Assembly: GCA_020848745.1 (NCBI GenBank)
Contig: JADLHM010000059.1
Coordinates: 57,358-121,357, forward strand
Reading direction: 5' to 3'
DNA: 64,000 bases
Source of the DNA: Deltaproteobacteria bacterium
GTDB lineage: Bacteria > Desulfobacterota > Binatia > UTPRO1
Numbering within the stretch: position 1 is the stretch's first letter; every line of letters starts with the position of its first letter. The notes beneath the pieces are model-generated. The model saw only the letters and a program-made list of their open reading frames with translations. It ran no database searches and was not told the DNA's origin. This document shows, piece by piece, positions 41,048 through 50,567 of the stretch. Position numbers and translations under genes: made by a program.

Positions 41048-44000
41048 ATGCGTCGCGTGCCGTGTCTTCTCGTCCGCCGGGCGCGCCTCGCGTTCGCGCT
41101 CGCGTGTCTCGTGCCTGCGGCGACCCTCATGGAAGCAAGCGACGCCGCCGAGCTCTGCTGCAACCAGTCCAGCGCGGCGATGAACGCCAACCTGGTGTGC
41201 GCGCCGGCGGCCCACGCCTGCACCATCGGGGCACAGACCATCGACACCTCCCCGACGTGCCCGGGAGGCGAGGACGGGTGCGTCCTGAACTTCGGCGACC
41301 GTCCGGTTGCGATCGAGGGTGCCATCACGATCGGCGCCGGACGCCTCGCCATCCGCGCCCGCTCCGTCGCCGTCAACGCCAGGATCAACGCGGTCGGCGC
41401 GGCCGGCGTCGAGCTCCGGACGACCGCCACGAGCTGCGCCGAGGGCGCCGGCGATCTCGTCGTGCGCAGCACCATCGACGCGTCGTTCGCCGGCGTCGCC
41501 GGCGTCGTGCGCTTGATCTCCGCCTGCGGTCTCGCGGTCGAGTCGACCGGACAGCTGCTCGCGACCTCGGGCGGGGCATTCGGCGGCACGATCGATCTCC
41601 GCGCCGCCGCCACCCTCACGCAGGCGGGGACGATCAAGGCGCTCGGCGGAAGCGGCGACGGTGGCACGGTCTCCCTCGCGGCCGGCGGCGACCTCCGGGT
41701 CGAACGCGGCATCGACGTCCGCAGCCTCCGCGACGGCGACGGCGGAACGCTCCTTCTCCGCGCCGGCGATCGCACGCTTGCCGGCGCCGAGGGCGTCGGC
41801 GCGCTCACGGTCGTCGCGGACCTCGTCTCCGACGGCAGCACCGACAGCGACGGCTCCATCGGCAACTCCGGCGGAGACCTCGTCCTCGAAGCCTCCGGAC
41901 CGGTCGTCGTCACCGCGACGAGCACGATCCGCGCGAACGGCGCGAGCCCGGACGGCGCCGGAGGCACGCTCACGATCGGGACCGAGGCGCCGCCGGCGGG
42001 CGTCCTCACCGCGCTCGACGGCGACGTATCCCTCCTCGGCCCGATCACGCTGCGCGGCGCCGCCACCGGCGACGGTGGCGAGGTCGTCGGCACGATCGGC
42101 AGGAGCCTCGCGCTCCAGGGCACGATCGACGTGAGCTCCGGCGGCGACGACGCGTTCGGGGGCGCCGTCGAGCTCGCGACGGGCGCCGACCTCCGCGTCG
42201 ACGCCGCGATCGCCGCGAACGGCCGCGTGGCGAGCGCAAGCGGCGGCTCGGTCGATCTGAAGGCGGGCTTCGCCGCGCGCACGGCGACGCTGACGCTCGC
42301 GAAGAGCGTCGACGTCAGCGGCGGCAGCGGTTCGGACGGCGGCGACGCGCGGCTCGCCGCCTGCCGCCTCGACGTGCGCCCCGGCATCACCGTCGACGCC
42401 CGCGGCTCGAACGCCGACCTCGCCGATCCGACGATCGTGCTGGCGGCAGCGGAGGCGTTGACGATCGGCGCCAACGCCCGGTTCCTCGCGCAGCCCGCGA
42501 GCGGCACGCTGCTGGTGCGCGCCCCCATGACCGCCTCGTCGATCGCGAGCGGCGTGCAGTTCGACCCGAAGCTCTCGATGGCCGTCGCGACGCCGGCGCG
42601 CTCCCCCTTGCCGCCGTGCCCCCTGTGCGGCGACGGCATCCGCCAGCCCGGCGAGCCCTGCGATCCCGGCGCGGGTGCCGATGGGTCGTGCTGCCGGAGC
42701 GACTGCCTCGGCTTCTCGTGCGCGACCCGCACGCCGTCGCCGACGCCGACCACGCAGCCGACCGGTCCGACCGCGACGCCGACCCGCACCCCGACGCGCA
42801 CGCCAACCCCGAGCCCGACGCCGACCGCGACCGTGACGCCGCCGCCCCCGGTGGTCGCGCCGCGCGCGCTGCTCACCTGCGAGCGCGCCCTCGCCAAGAG
42901 CTCGAGCCGGCTCGTCGCGGGCCGGCTCGCGTTCCTCGAGACCTGCGCGCTCGACGCGCTCACCTGCCTCGCGGCCGGCGAAGGCGAGGGCTCCGCGTGC
43001 ATGGTGCGGGCGGCGCGCCGCTGCCGGAGCCGGTTCGCGAAGCTCGTCCGCGCACGCGAGAGGTTCGCCGCGAGCTTCGGAAAGGCCTGCGCCGGCGATC
43101 CGCCCGCGCTCCCCTTCGAAGCGCTGCGCTCACCGGGCTTCCTCGGCTTCGCGACGCTCGACGACACGTGCGCGGCCGAGGTCGGGCTCGGGCTCACGTC
43201 CGCGAGCGCCGTCCGCACGTGCGTCGAGCACGGAACCTGCGCCGCCGAGCGCGCTCTCGCGATCGCCTTGCCGAACGTCGGTACGCTCCTGCCGGCCGTG
43301 TTCGACGCCGCGCGCGCCGGGCTCTGCGTTCCGCTCGTCGAGGCGCCGACCTTGCCGCTGCCGTCGCGGCTCGCGGTGCGCTGCGAGCGCGTCATCGCGA
43401 GCGCCGGACGGAAGCTCCTCGCGAAACAGCTCACCGTGGCCCGCCGCTGCGTCGACACGCTCCTCGCCTGCCGGCTGACGGGACAGAGCCTGACCGCCTG
43501 CCGGGCGGAGGGCGGACGCTGCGCCGCGAAGCTCGCGGCGCTCGCCGACCCGGCCGGCGGCGTGCTCGCGCGCCTCACGGCGAGCGTCGTTCGCGGCTGC
43601 GCGGGCGTCCCCGCCGATCAGCTCGTCCTCCCGACCGGCCTCGGATTCGGATCGGTCGCCGCCGCATGTACGGCGCTCGGCGCGCCGCCGCCGACCGACG
43701 CGACGACGCTCGCGCCCTGCATCGGCGCCGCGTACGGCTGCGCCGCGGCCGTGCTCACGCGGCGCGCCCTGCCGCTCGCCGACGCGGAGCTGGCGCGCGT
43801 CGGCGTATCGCTCGGCGAGCCGTTCGCCTGCCCCGACGGCGTGCCGTCCCCGACGGCGACCCCGACGCCCACCCCCGGCGGCGCGACGGCGACGCGCACG
43901 GCCACCCCGACGCCCCTGCCGACGGCCGCGCCTGCGACCCTCCTCGTCCCGGGCGGCGGCGTCGGTGCGACCGACTGCGTGGTCGAGTGGACCGTCGCCG

Positions 44001-44473
44001 GCCGAGCCGTGACGCCGCCGCCGACCACGACCGTCGACTGCACGGACGGCGACCCGGCCTGCGATCTCGACGGCGCAGCCGACGACGCCTGTCACCTACG
44101 CGTCGGCTTCTGCCTGATCGGCTCCGATCCCAATCTCCCCGACTGTCCCGCCGCGGCCACACTCGCGTCGTTCACGCTGCAGAGCCCGCAGCCCACCTCC
44201 TCGAACCCGATCGACGCCGCCAACGCCGCGGCCCTCGTCGGAGCGATCGCGGACCTCACGGGCACCGCTCCCGGCGGCGCGAGCGGCAACGCGTTCACGT
44301 TCGCTCCGCCCCTCGCGCTGCCGCCATCCGCCAACTGCACGATGCCGGTCGAGGTCGTCGTCGAGCGCCGCGGGCTCGCCCGCCGCACGGAGCGCTTGCG
44401 GGCCCGCGGCATCGCGGACGCCGGTGCCAACGACAGCGACACGGTCTATCTCGGCTGCACCGCCCCGAGCTGA
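41048..44473 (+). CDS. Giant secreted Cys-rich protein B, paralogue of protein A
   Basis: A 1141-residue protein with the same order of parts as its upstream neighbour: signal peptide (ARLAFALACLVPAATLMEA), Gly-rich beta-helix-like region (about 35-520), CGDGIRQPGEPCDPG with CCRSDC (about 524-562), Thr-Pro linker, tandem ten-Cys repeats (about 608-928), Thr-Pro linker, and the eight-Cys C-terminal domain (TDCVVEW, CTDGDPACDLD, NDSDTVYLGC). The start is the ATG at 41048; a GTG at 41057 would fit a leaderless message. It begins 74 bp after protein A, so a tandem duplication is likely. Function unknown. Confidence 0.85.
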   Translation: MRRVPCLLVRRARLAFALACLVPAATLMEASDAAELCCNQSSAAMNANLVCAPAAHACTIGAQTIDTSPTCPGGEDGCVLNFGDRPVAIEGAITIGAGRLAIRARSVAVNARINAVGAAGVELRTTATSCAEGAGDLVVRSTIDASFAGVAGVVRLISACGLAVESTGQLLATSGGAFGGTIDLRAAATLTQAGTIKALGGSGDGGTVSLAAGGDLRVERGIDVRSLRDGDGGTLLLRAGDRTLAGAEGVGALTVVADLVSDGSTDSDGSIGNSGGDLVLEASGPVVVTATSTIRANGASPDGAGGTLTIGTEAPPAGVLTALDGDVSLLGPITLRGAATGDGGEVVGTIGRSLALQGTIDVSSGGDDAFGGAVELATGADLRVDAAIAANGRVASASGGSVDLKAGFAARTATLTLAKSVDVSGGSGSDGGDARLAACRLDVRPGITVDARGSNADLADPTIVLAAAEALTIGANARFLAQPASGTLLVRAPMTASSIASGVQFDPKLSMAVATPARSPLPPCPLCGDGIRQPGEPCDPGAGADGSCCRSDCLGFSCATRTPSPTPTTQPTGPTATPTRTPTRTPTPSPTPTATVTPPPPVVAPRALLTCERALAKSSSRLVAGRLAFLETCALDALTCLAAGEGEGSACMVRAARRCRSRFAKLVRARERFAASFGKACAGDPPALPFEALRSPGFLGFATLDDTCAAEVGLGLTSASAVRTCVEHGTCAAERALAIALPNVGTLLPAVFDAARAGLCVPLVEAPTLPLPSRLAVRCERVIASAGRKLLAKQLTVARRCVDTLLACRLTGQSLTACRAEGGRCAAKLAALADPAGGVLARLTASVVRGCAGVPADQLVLPTGLGFGSVAAACTALGAPPPTDATTLAPCIGAAYGCAAAVLTRRALPLADAELARVGVSLGEPFACPDGVPSPTATPTPTPGGATATRTATPTPLPTAAPATLLVPGGGVGATDCVVEWTVAGRAVTPPPTTTVDCTDGDPACDLDGAADDACHLRVGFCLIGSDPNLPDCPAAATLASFTLQSPQPTSSNPIDAANAAALVGAIADLTGTAPGGASGNAFTFAPPLALPPSANCTMPVEVVVERRGLARRTERLRARGIADAGANDSDTVYLGCTAPS

Positions 44474-44554
44474 CGCCGGCCGGCGACCGCGCGCCCGACC
44501 CCGGACGCGTCGCCGCCGCGTGTCGGATCTTCCCGGGCACGATAGAGTGCGCCG

Positions 44555-45712
44555 ATGCGCCCCGAGGATCGCGTTCGCGCCGAAGCCGCCGCGCTCGGCT
44601 TCGCGGCCTGCGGCTTCGCCGCCGCCGTACCGATCGATCGCGGCGCTTTCCTCGATGGCTGGCTCGCGGCCGGCTTCGGCGCCGACATGCACTTCCTCGG
44701 ACGCCATCCGGAGCGCCGGCTCACGGTGGCCGGCATCCTACCGCGCGCCCGCACCGTCATCACGCTCGCGTACCCGTACGCGCCGCCTCCGCCGCCTCCG
44801 CTCGACTGGCGCCGCACACTGCGCGGCCGCGTGGCCGCCTACGCACGCGGCACCGACTACCACGCCGCGGTCGAGGAGCGCCTGGTCGCGCTCGAAGGCA
44901 CGCTCGCGCGCCTGTTCCCGGAGGCCGCCACGCGGCGCTACGTCGACACGGGGGCGGTGCTCGAACGCGAATGGGGCGTCCGCGGCGGCCTCGGTTGGTT
45001 CGGCAAGAACACCATGCTCCTCGCGACGCGGGCGGGCTCGTGGTTCTTTCTCGCCGAACTCGTGACCGAGGCGGCGCTCGGGCCGGACGCGCCGACCGGC
45101 GAGCATTGCGGCCGCTGTACGCGCTGCCTCGACGCCTGCCCGACGTCGGCGCTCGCCGGCGGGCTCGTCATGGACGCGCGGCGCTGCATCGCCTATCTCA
45201 CCATCGAGCACCGCGGCGCCATCCCGCCGCACCTCCGCCCCGCGCTCGGTCCGTGGGTCTTCGGCTGCGACGTCTGCCAGGAAGTCTGTCCGTGGAACGC
45301 GCCGGCCCCGGCGACGCGCGCGCCCGACGCCGACGGACTGTTCCCGTTCCTCCCCGACCTCTTGCGGCTCGACCCGAGCGCGTTCCGGCGCCGCTTCACC
45401 GACACGTCGCTCGCCCGTACGCGCCGGCGCGGGCTGCTCCGCAACGCCGCCGTCGTGCTCGGCAACACCGGCAATCCGGCGGCCGTTCCGGCGCTGCGCT
45501 TCGCGCTCGGCGACCGCGAAGCGCTCGTGCGGCGGCACGCCGCCTGGGCGCTCGGGGCGATCGGGGGCGCGGAAGCGATCGACGCGCTCGCCGCGCGCGC
45601 CGCGACCGAGCCGGACCCGGCGGTGCGCTCGGAGATCGACGAAGCCCGGCGCGATGACGCGGGCGCGGCCGTATCCTTCTCTAGACCAGCGGACGTCCCG
45701 CCGCCGCCTTGA
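44555..45712 (+). CDS. queG: QueG, epoxyqueuosine reductase
   Basis: A 385-residue enzyme that reduces epoxyqueuosine to queuosine in tRNA, using cobalamin and two 4Fe-4S clusters. Both ferredoxin-type motifs are present: CGRCTRCLDACPTSAL and CDVCQEVCPWN. Family blocks GGLGWFGKNTMLL, GSWFFLAELVT and MDARRCIAYLTIEHRG are clear. A HEAT-repeat tail (ALRFALGDREALVRRHAAWA) gives normal length. The predicted -10 element ends just 6 bases before the ATG, so the message may be leaderless. Its 3-prime end overlaps the convergent DHH gene by 32 bp. Confidence 0.95.
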   Translation: MRPEDRVRAEAAALGFAACGFAAAVPIDRGAFLDGWLAAGFGADMHFLGRHPERRLTVAGILPRARTVITLAYPYAPPPPPPLDWRRTLRGRVAAYARGTDYHAAVEERLVALEGTLARLFPEAATRRYVDTGAVLEREWGVRGGLGWFGKNTMLLATRAGSWFFLAELVTEAALGPDAPTGEHCGRCTRCLDACPTSALAGGLVMDARRCIAYLTIEHRGAIPPHLRPALGPWVFGCDVCQEVCPWNAPAPATRAPDADGLFPFLPDLLRLDPSAFRRRFTDTSLARTRRRGLLRNAAVVLGNTGNPAAVPALRFALGDREALVRRHAAWALGAIGGAEAIDALAARAATEPDPAVRSEIDEARRDDAGAAVSFSRPADVPPPP

Positions 45713-46703
45713 TCGCGAGCGCCGCGAGCAGGCGGGTCCGGACCTGGTCCGCGGCGTGCGCGAGCGCTTCGGGTCCCTTGCCCGCGATGCGGGTACGGCC
45801 GCCGGCGATCATGTCGTGACCGCCCGCCCAGCGGCTTCCGAGCACCTGCTGGAGGACGTCACCCGCACTCACCTCGCGCTCGGTCGTGCGCAGCGACACG
45901 TGCAGGTGGTCCTTGTAGCGCCCGATCGCGCAGGCCCACTCGACCTCGTCGAGCCGCAGCAGGAAGTCGGCGACCTCCGCGACCATGTCCGGGTACTGCA
46001 CCTCGGGGAGCACCGACACGACGACGCTGTCGTAGATCTGCGCGCGCTCGATGGCCTCGTGGAAGGCGGCGAAGTACTCGCGCGGCACGCGCGCGTTCTC
46101 GATCTTCCCGAGCCGCCGCTTGTTCGCGTACGGATAGAGGAACTGCGCGGCGGCGATGTCGGCCGGCGTCGACTCGCGACCGAGGTCCTGCGTCTCGGCC
46201 ATGATGCCGTAGAAGAGCGCCGTCGCGATCTTGCTCTCGATCTCGAGCCGCGACTCGCGCACGTACTCGGTCAGGATGGTGGAGGTGGCGCCGTAGTTCT
46301 CGCGCAGATCGAGGAACGGCACGCCCTCGTAGCGGTCGTACGCGGGATGGTGGTCGATCACGACGGTCGGAATCTTCCCGACCGGCAGCGAGTTGTTGGT
46401 GCGACCCGGCTGCGTGTCGACCAACGCGACGTGGACGTCCCCCGCGAAGGACAGCGCGCTCACGGGCTCGAGGTCGATGTTCAGGTACGTGAGCATCGCC
46501 CGGTTCTCGGCGCGGCCGACGATGCCGCCCTGGGCGATCACCGTCTCCGTGCCGAGCAGCTCCTGCACCAGGAACTTGAGCGCCGCGGCGCTCGCGAGCG
46601 CGTCCGGATCGGGATTGTCGTGCGGCAGGATCACCAGCGGCGCCGGACCCTCCAGAGCCTGGAGGAGACCGGCGAGCATACTTTTCGGAGGCACACCCGC
46701 CAT
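45681..46703 (-). CDS. DHH-family phosphoesterase
   Basis: A 340-residue enzyme of the DHH/DHHA1 superfamily (NrnA-like nano-RNase or related). Metal-site motifs visible: VILPHDNPDPDALASAAAL (motif I), VALVDTQPG, and VVIDHHPAYDR (DHH). The C-terminal DHHA1-like part ends with GGHDMIAGGRTRIAGKGPE. The substrate (short RNA, pAp or cyclic dinucleotide) cannot be told from sequence alone. ATG at 46703 lies about 27 bases from a strong -10 box. Confidence 0.85.
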   Translation of the reverse strand: MAGVPPKSMLAGLLQALEGPAPLVILPHDNPDPDALASAAALKFLVQELLGTETVIAQGGIVGRAENRAMLTYLNIDLEPVSALSFAGDVHVALVDTQPGRTNNSLPVGKIPTVVIDHHPAYDRYEGVPFLDLRENYGATSTILTEYVRESRLEIESKIATALFYGIMAETQDLGRESTPADIAAAQFLYPYANKRRLGKIENARVPREYFAAFHEAIERAQIYDSVVVSVLPEVQYPDMVAEVADFLLRLDEVEWACAIGRYKDHLHVSLRTTEREVSAGDVLQQVLGSRWAGGHDMIAGGRTRIAGKGPEALAHAADQVRTRLLAALAIKAAAGRPLV

Positions 46704-46729
46704 GCGGTGTCGTACGCGACGACGGCGGG

Positions 46730-46760
46730 ATTATAGGGGCCGCCCCCCGGGTTGTCCAAG
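46730..46760 (-). promoter_or_regulatory. Sigma-70-like promoter of the DHH gene
   Basis: Minus strand TTGGAC, 18 bases, TATAAT (46735-46730). The perfect -10 box stands out in GC-rich DNA. The transcript would start about 22 bases before the ATG. Confidence 0.6.
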
Positions 46761-46823
46761 TCGCATTCGCCCTCGCGTCTTCCGCGTGGCGGCTCGCAAG
46801 TGCCTGTGCTAGCAGCACATTGG

Positions 46824-47687
46824 ATGTCGGCGATCGGGGATCTGCGGGCCTGCTTCGCGCGCGCGACCGCGGCCGGCGACGAGGCCGCCATCGCGCCGGG
46901 CGCGCTCGTGATCGCGCGCATCGGCCACCCCGAGCTCGCTCCCGAGCCGAGCCTCGCGGCTCTCGACGCCCTCGCCGAAGGCATCCGGCCGCGCCTCCTC
47001 GCGGGCGACCCGCCGGAACGCCGCGCCGCCGTGCTCGCCCGGTACCTCTTCGAGGAGCAGGGATTCCGCGGCAACAGGGACGACTACTACGACCCGCGGA
47101 ACAGCTTCCTGAACGACGTGCTCGAGCGGCGGACCGGCATCCCCATCACGCTCGCCGTCGTGATGATCGAGGTCGGCGCGCGCGTCGGCGTCCGGCTCGA
47201 AGGCGTGGGCTTCCCCGGCCACTTCCTCGTGCGCGTGAGCGGCTGCCACGACGACCATCTCCTCGACCCCTTCTTCGGCGGCCGACCCGTCGCCTACGAC
47301 GAGCTGCGCGAGCGCCTGCGCGCGTTCTACGCCGCGAGCGGCGCGCCCTCGGACGGCAATCTGCAGCGCGCTCTTCCCCAGGCACTGCGATCGGCGGGTA
47401 CCTCCGGCATCCTGAGCCGAACGCTCGCGAACCTCCTGGCCATCTACCGCGAACGTGACGCGCACGATCAAGCGCTCGCCACCGTCGAGCTCCTCCTGCT
47501 GCTCTGGCCCGACGCCCCGGAGTACGTGCGCCTGCGCGGCCTCCTCTACGAGCAGCTCGAGTGCTTCGCGTCCGCGCTCGCCGACTTCCGACGCTACCTC
47601 GCGCTCGCTCCCGACGCGCCGACCGCCGCCGCGATCCGCATCCATCTGGAGCGCCTCGAGCAGGTCACCGATACGACGCTGCACTGA
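46824..47687 (+). CDS. SirB1-like transglutaminase-core protein with TPR tail
   Basis: A 287-residue protein of the SirB1/YchA family (Transglut_core2). Seen: LARYLFEEQGFRGNRDDYYD, NSFLNDVLERRTGIPITLAV, GVGFPGHFLVRV and the LLDPFFGGRPV segment. The C-terminal 90 residues are TPR-like helices (LLAIYRERDAHDQALATVEL, YEQLECFASALADFRRYLAL). The ATG at 46824 is chosen because the upstream frame lacks conserved sequence. The molecular role of the family is poorly defined. Confidence 0.85.
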   Translation: MSAIGDLRACFARATAAGDEAAIAPGALVIARIGHPELAPEPSLAALDALAEGIRPRLLAGDPPERRAAVLARYLFEEQGFRGNRDDYYDPRNSFLNDVLERRTGIPITLAVVMIEVGARVGVRLEGVGFPGHFLVRVSGCHDDHLLDPFFGGRPVAYDELRERLRAFYAASGAPSDGNLQRALPQALRSAGTSGILSRTLANLLAIYRERDAHDQALATVELLLLLWPDAPEYVRLRGLLYEQLECFASALADFRRYLALAPDAPTAAAIRIHLERLEQVTDTTLH

Positions 47688-47748
47688 AGCCTCCGCCTTT
47701 GCCCGCCCCGGGCCATCTGCTAGCGTGCCGAGATCGCAAAGGGGTGTG

Positions 47749-49191
47749 ATGGCGGATCGGGTCGTCCCTGAGGAGTTCTTTCGCGAGCGGTACGGGGTGT
47801 CGCCGCACGCGCTCGAGCGCGTGCTCGGCTCCGCGCTCGCGCGCCGCGCCGACGACGGCGACCTCTACTTCGAGTTCCGCACCGCCGAGGCCCTGAGCCT
47901 CGAAGAAGGCCAGGTCAAGAAGGCCAACAAAGACGTGCGTCAGGGCGTCGGCGTGCGCGTCGTGGCGGGCGAGAAGACGGGCTACGCCTACACCGACGAC
48001 GTCACGCTCACGACGCTCACGGAGGCGGCCCGCACCGCCGGGCACATCGCGAGCGGCAGCGGCGACGCGCACGCCGTCGCGGTCCGCTCGACCCGCTCCG
48101 AGCGCGAGCTCTACACCCTCCCCGCCTCGCCGCTCGACGCGCCCCTCACCGCCAAGGTCGAGCTGCTCGAGGCCGTCGACCGAGCCGCTCGCGCCTTCGA
48201 TCCGCGCATCAAGAACGTCTTCGCGTCGCTCGCGATGGAGCAGAAGCTCGTCATGATCGCGACCGCCGACGGCCGCCTCGTGAGCGACGTACAGCCGCTC
48301 GCCCGCCTGAACGTCACCTGCATCGCCGAGGGCGCCACCGGCCGCCAGCAGGGCACCTATGGCGGCGGCGGGCGACAGACATTCGGCTTCCTCGTCGAAG
48401 GCGATCGCCATCTGCGCTTCGCGCGCGAGGCCGCGCGTCAAGCGGTGCTGAACCTCGACGCCGTCGACGCGCCGGCGGGCGAGATGACGGTCGTGCTCGG
48501 CCCCGGCTGGCCCGGCATCCTCCTCCACGAGGCGATCGGGCACGGCCTCGAGGGCGACTTCAACCGCAAGGGCACCTCGGCCTTCGCGAACCTCCTCGGA
48601 GAGCGCGTCGCCTCCGAGCTCTGCACCGTCATCGACGACGGCACGATCGCGAACCGCCGCGGCTCGCTCAACGTCGACGACGAGGGAACCCCGACGCGGC
48701 GGACCGTGCTCATCGAGCGCGGCATCCTGCGCGGCTACTTGCAGGACCGGCTGAACGCGCGCCTCATGGGGGTCGCCCCGACCGGCAACGGCCGCCGTGA
48801 GAGCTTCGCGAGCGCGCCGATGCCGCGCATGACCAACACGTTCATGCTGGCGGGCGACTCCACCCCGGACGAGATCTTGCGCTCGGTCGACCGCGGCCTC
48901 TTCGCCGTGTCCTTCGGCGGCGGCCAGGTCGACATCACGAACGGCAAGTTCGTGTTCTCGGCGAGCGAGGCGTACCTCGTCGAGGGCGGCAAGATGACGC
49001 GGCCGGTGAAAGGCGCGACCCTGATCGGCAACGGCCCGGACGTGCTGACGCGTATCGGCATGGTGGGACACGACCTCCAGCTCGACGAGGGCATCGGCAC
49101 CTGCGGCAAGAACGGTCAATCGGTGCCGGTCGGGGTCGGGCTGCCGACGATCCGCATCGACGGGCTCACGGTCGGCGGGACGCGCGCGTGA
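47749..49191 (+). CDS. tldD: TldD, metalloprotease subunit
   Basis: A 480-residue zinc-metallopeptidase of the TldD/TldE pair, which trims unfolded or modified peptides. The active-site motif HEAIGHGLEGD is intact. Other family blocks: EEGQVKKANKDVRQGVGVRV, RRGSLNVDDEGTPTRRTVLI and MPRMTNTFMLAGDSTPDEIL. The ATG at 47749 has AAAGGGG about 5 bases upstream. Full length, and coupled to tldE by GTGA overlap. Confidence 0.95.
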   Translation: MADRVVPEEFFRERYGVSPHALERVLGSALARRADDGDLYFEFRTAEALSLEEGQVKKANKDVRQGVGVRVVAGEKTGYAYTDDVTLTTLTEAARTAGHIASGSGDAHAVAVRSTRSERELYTLPASPLDAPLTAKVELLEAVDRAARAFDPRIKNVFASLAMEQKLVMIATADGRLVSDVQPLARLNVTCIAEGATGRQQGTYGGGGRQTFGFLVEGDRHLRFAREAARQAVLNLDAVDAPAGEMTVVLGPGWPGILLHEAIGHGLEGDFNRKGTSAFANLLGERVASELCTVIDDGTIANRRGSLNVDDEGTPTRRTVLIERGILRGYLQDRLNARLMGVAPTGNGRRESFASAPMPRMTNTFMLAGDSTPDEILRSVDRGLFAVSFGGGQVDITNGKFVFSASEAYLVEGGKMTRPVKGATLIGNGPDVLTRIGMVGHDLQLDEGIGTCGKNGQSVPVGVGLPTIRIDGLTVGGTRA

Positions 49192-50552
49192 GCACGCGCG
49201 CCGAGGGCCCCGAGATGGAGGGCACCCTGCGTCGCGTGCTCGAGCACGCGACGCGCGCCGGCGCGGTCGGCGCCGACGCCGTGCTGGTCGAGAGCACCGC
49301 GTTCGCGGCCGGCGTCCGCCTCGGCGAGATCGAGAAACTCACGGACGCGCGCGAGCGCCGGCTCGGCCTCCGCGTCTTCGCGGGCGCGAGCGTCGCGATC
49401 GCCGCCACCGCCGACCTCTCACCGGGCGGGCTCGCGCGCTTCGCCGCGGATGCCGTCGGGCTCGCGCGCGTGACCGCGTCCGACCCGCTCGCGGGCCTCC
49501 CCGATCCGAGCGCCCTCGCGACCGACGCGCCCGACCTCGACCTCTACGATGAAACCGCGGACGCACCGAACCCCGACCACGCCCTCGCTCAGGCCCGCAC
49601 CGCCGAACGCGCCGCGCTCGCGGTCGATCCGCGGCTCGCCAACTCCGAGGGCGCCGAGTTCTCGCAGGACGCCTCGACGATCGCCTACGCGTCGACGCTC
49701 GGCTTCGCGGGCAGCTACCGTCGCTCGAGCTTCCACCTCGGCGTCGAGCCCGTCGCGAGCCACGAGGGCGGCATGCAGCGTGACTTCTGGTACGCGCGCG
49801 CCCGCCATCTTGCCCGCCTCGACGACCCCGTGGCGATCGGGGAGCGCGCCGCCGCGCGTACGCTGCGCCGCCTCGGCGCCCGGCGCGTGAAGACACAGGA
49901 GGCGCCCGTGATCTTCGAGGCGCCGGTGGCGGTCTCGCTCCTCGGGCACCTGGCCGGGGCGGTGACGGGCCAGAGCCTCTACCGCGGCACCTCGTTCCTG
50001 CTGGGGCGGCTCGGCGACACGATCGCGGCCCCCTGCATGACGGTGATCGACGACGGCCGGATGCCGCGCGGCCACGGGTCGCGGCCGTTCGACGCCGAAG
50101 GCCTGCCGACCCGCCGCACCGTGGTCGTCGAGCGCGGCGTGCTGAGGAGCTACCTGCTCGACACGTACTCGGCCAAGCGTCTCGCGCTGACGTCGACGGG
50201 CAACGCGGCGCGCGCCATCGGCGACGCTCCGAGCGCCGCCCCGACGAACTTCTACCTGGAGGCCGGGCCGCATTCGTTCGAGTCGATCGTCGCCTCGGTC
50301 GAGCGCGGGCTCCTCGTCACCGAGCTCATCGGCTTCGGCGTGAACGCCGTCACCGGCGACTACTCGCGCGGCGCCGCCGGGCTCTGGATCGAGCACGGTG
50401 AGATCGTGCACCCCGTCGAGGAGATCACGATCGCCGGCAATCTCCTCGACATGTTCCGCAATGTCGAGATGGTCGGCGCCGACCTCGAGTTCCGCGGCGC
50501 CATGGCCGCCCCCACGCTGAAGATCGGTCACATGACGATCGCCGGATCCTAG
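49188..50552 (+). CDS. tldE: TldE/PmbA-like partner of TldD
   Basis: A 454-residue protein. It is homologous to TldD but lacks the HExxxH zinc motif, as expected for TldE/PmbA. Seen: LRVFAGASVAIAATADLSPG, EGAEFSQDASTIAYASTLGF, SRPFDAEGLPTRRTVVVERG and NAVTGDYSRGAAGLWIEHGE. The GTG at 49188 overlaps the tldD stop. The pair acts together as a heterodimer. Confidence 0.93.
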   Translation: MSTRAEGPEMEGTLRRVLEHATRAGAVGADAVLVESTAFAAGVRLGEIEKLTDARERRLGLRVFAGASVAIAATADLSPGGLARFAADAVGLARVTASDPLAGLPDPSALATDAPDLDLYDETADAPNPDHALAQARTAERAALAVDPRLANSEGAEFSQDASTIAYASTLGFAGSYRRSSFHLGVEPVASHEGGMQRDFWYARARHLARLDDPVAIGERAAARTLRRLGARRVKTQEAPVIFEAPVAVSLLGHLAGAVTGQSLYRGTSFLLGRLGDTIAAPCMTVIDDGRMPRGHGSRPFDAEGLPTRRTVVVERGVLRSYLLDTYSAKRLALTSTGNAARAIGDAPSAAPTNFYLEAGPHSFESIVASVERGLLVTELIGFGVNAVTGDYSRGAAGLWIEHGEIVHPVEEITIAGNLLDMFRNVEMVGADLEFRGAMAAPTLKIGHMTIAGS

Positions 50553-50567
50553 AAACCCACCGCGCGC

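Noticed and set aside
37143..43578. Long antisense frames over the giant secreted proteins
   Set aside because: They mirror Thr-Pro and Gly-rich codon repeats and show no domain or start site. The plus-strand proteins have signal peptides and conserved cysteines.
38876..43925. Regular short repeats at DNA level resembling a repeat array
   Set aside because: They are in-frame Thr/Pro codons of linker regions, without equal-length repeats and unique spacers, so not CRISPR or a minisatellite of its own.
37158..44473. Possibility that proteins A and B are one gene split by a frameshift
   Set aside because: Each has its own signal peptide and complete, collinear domain set, separated by 74 bp with stop and start, so they are tandem paralogues.
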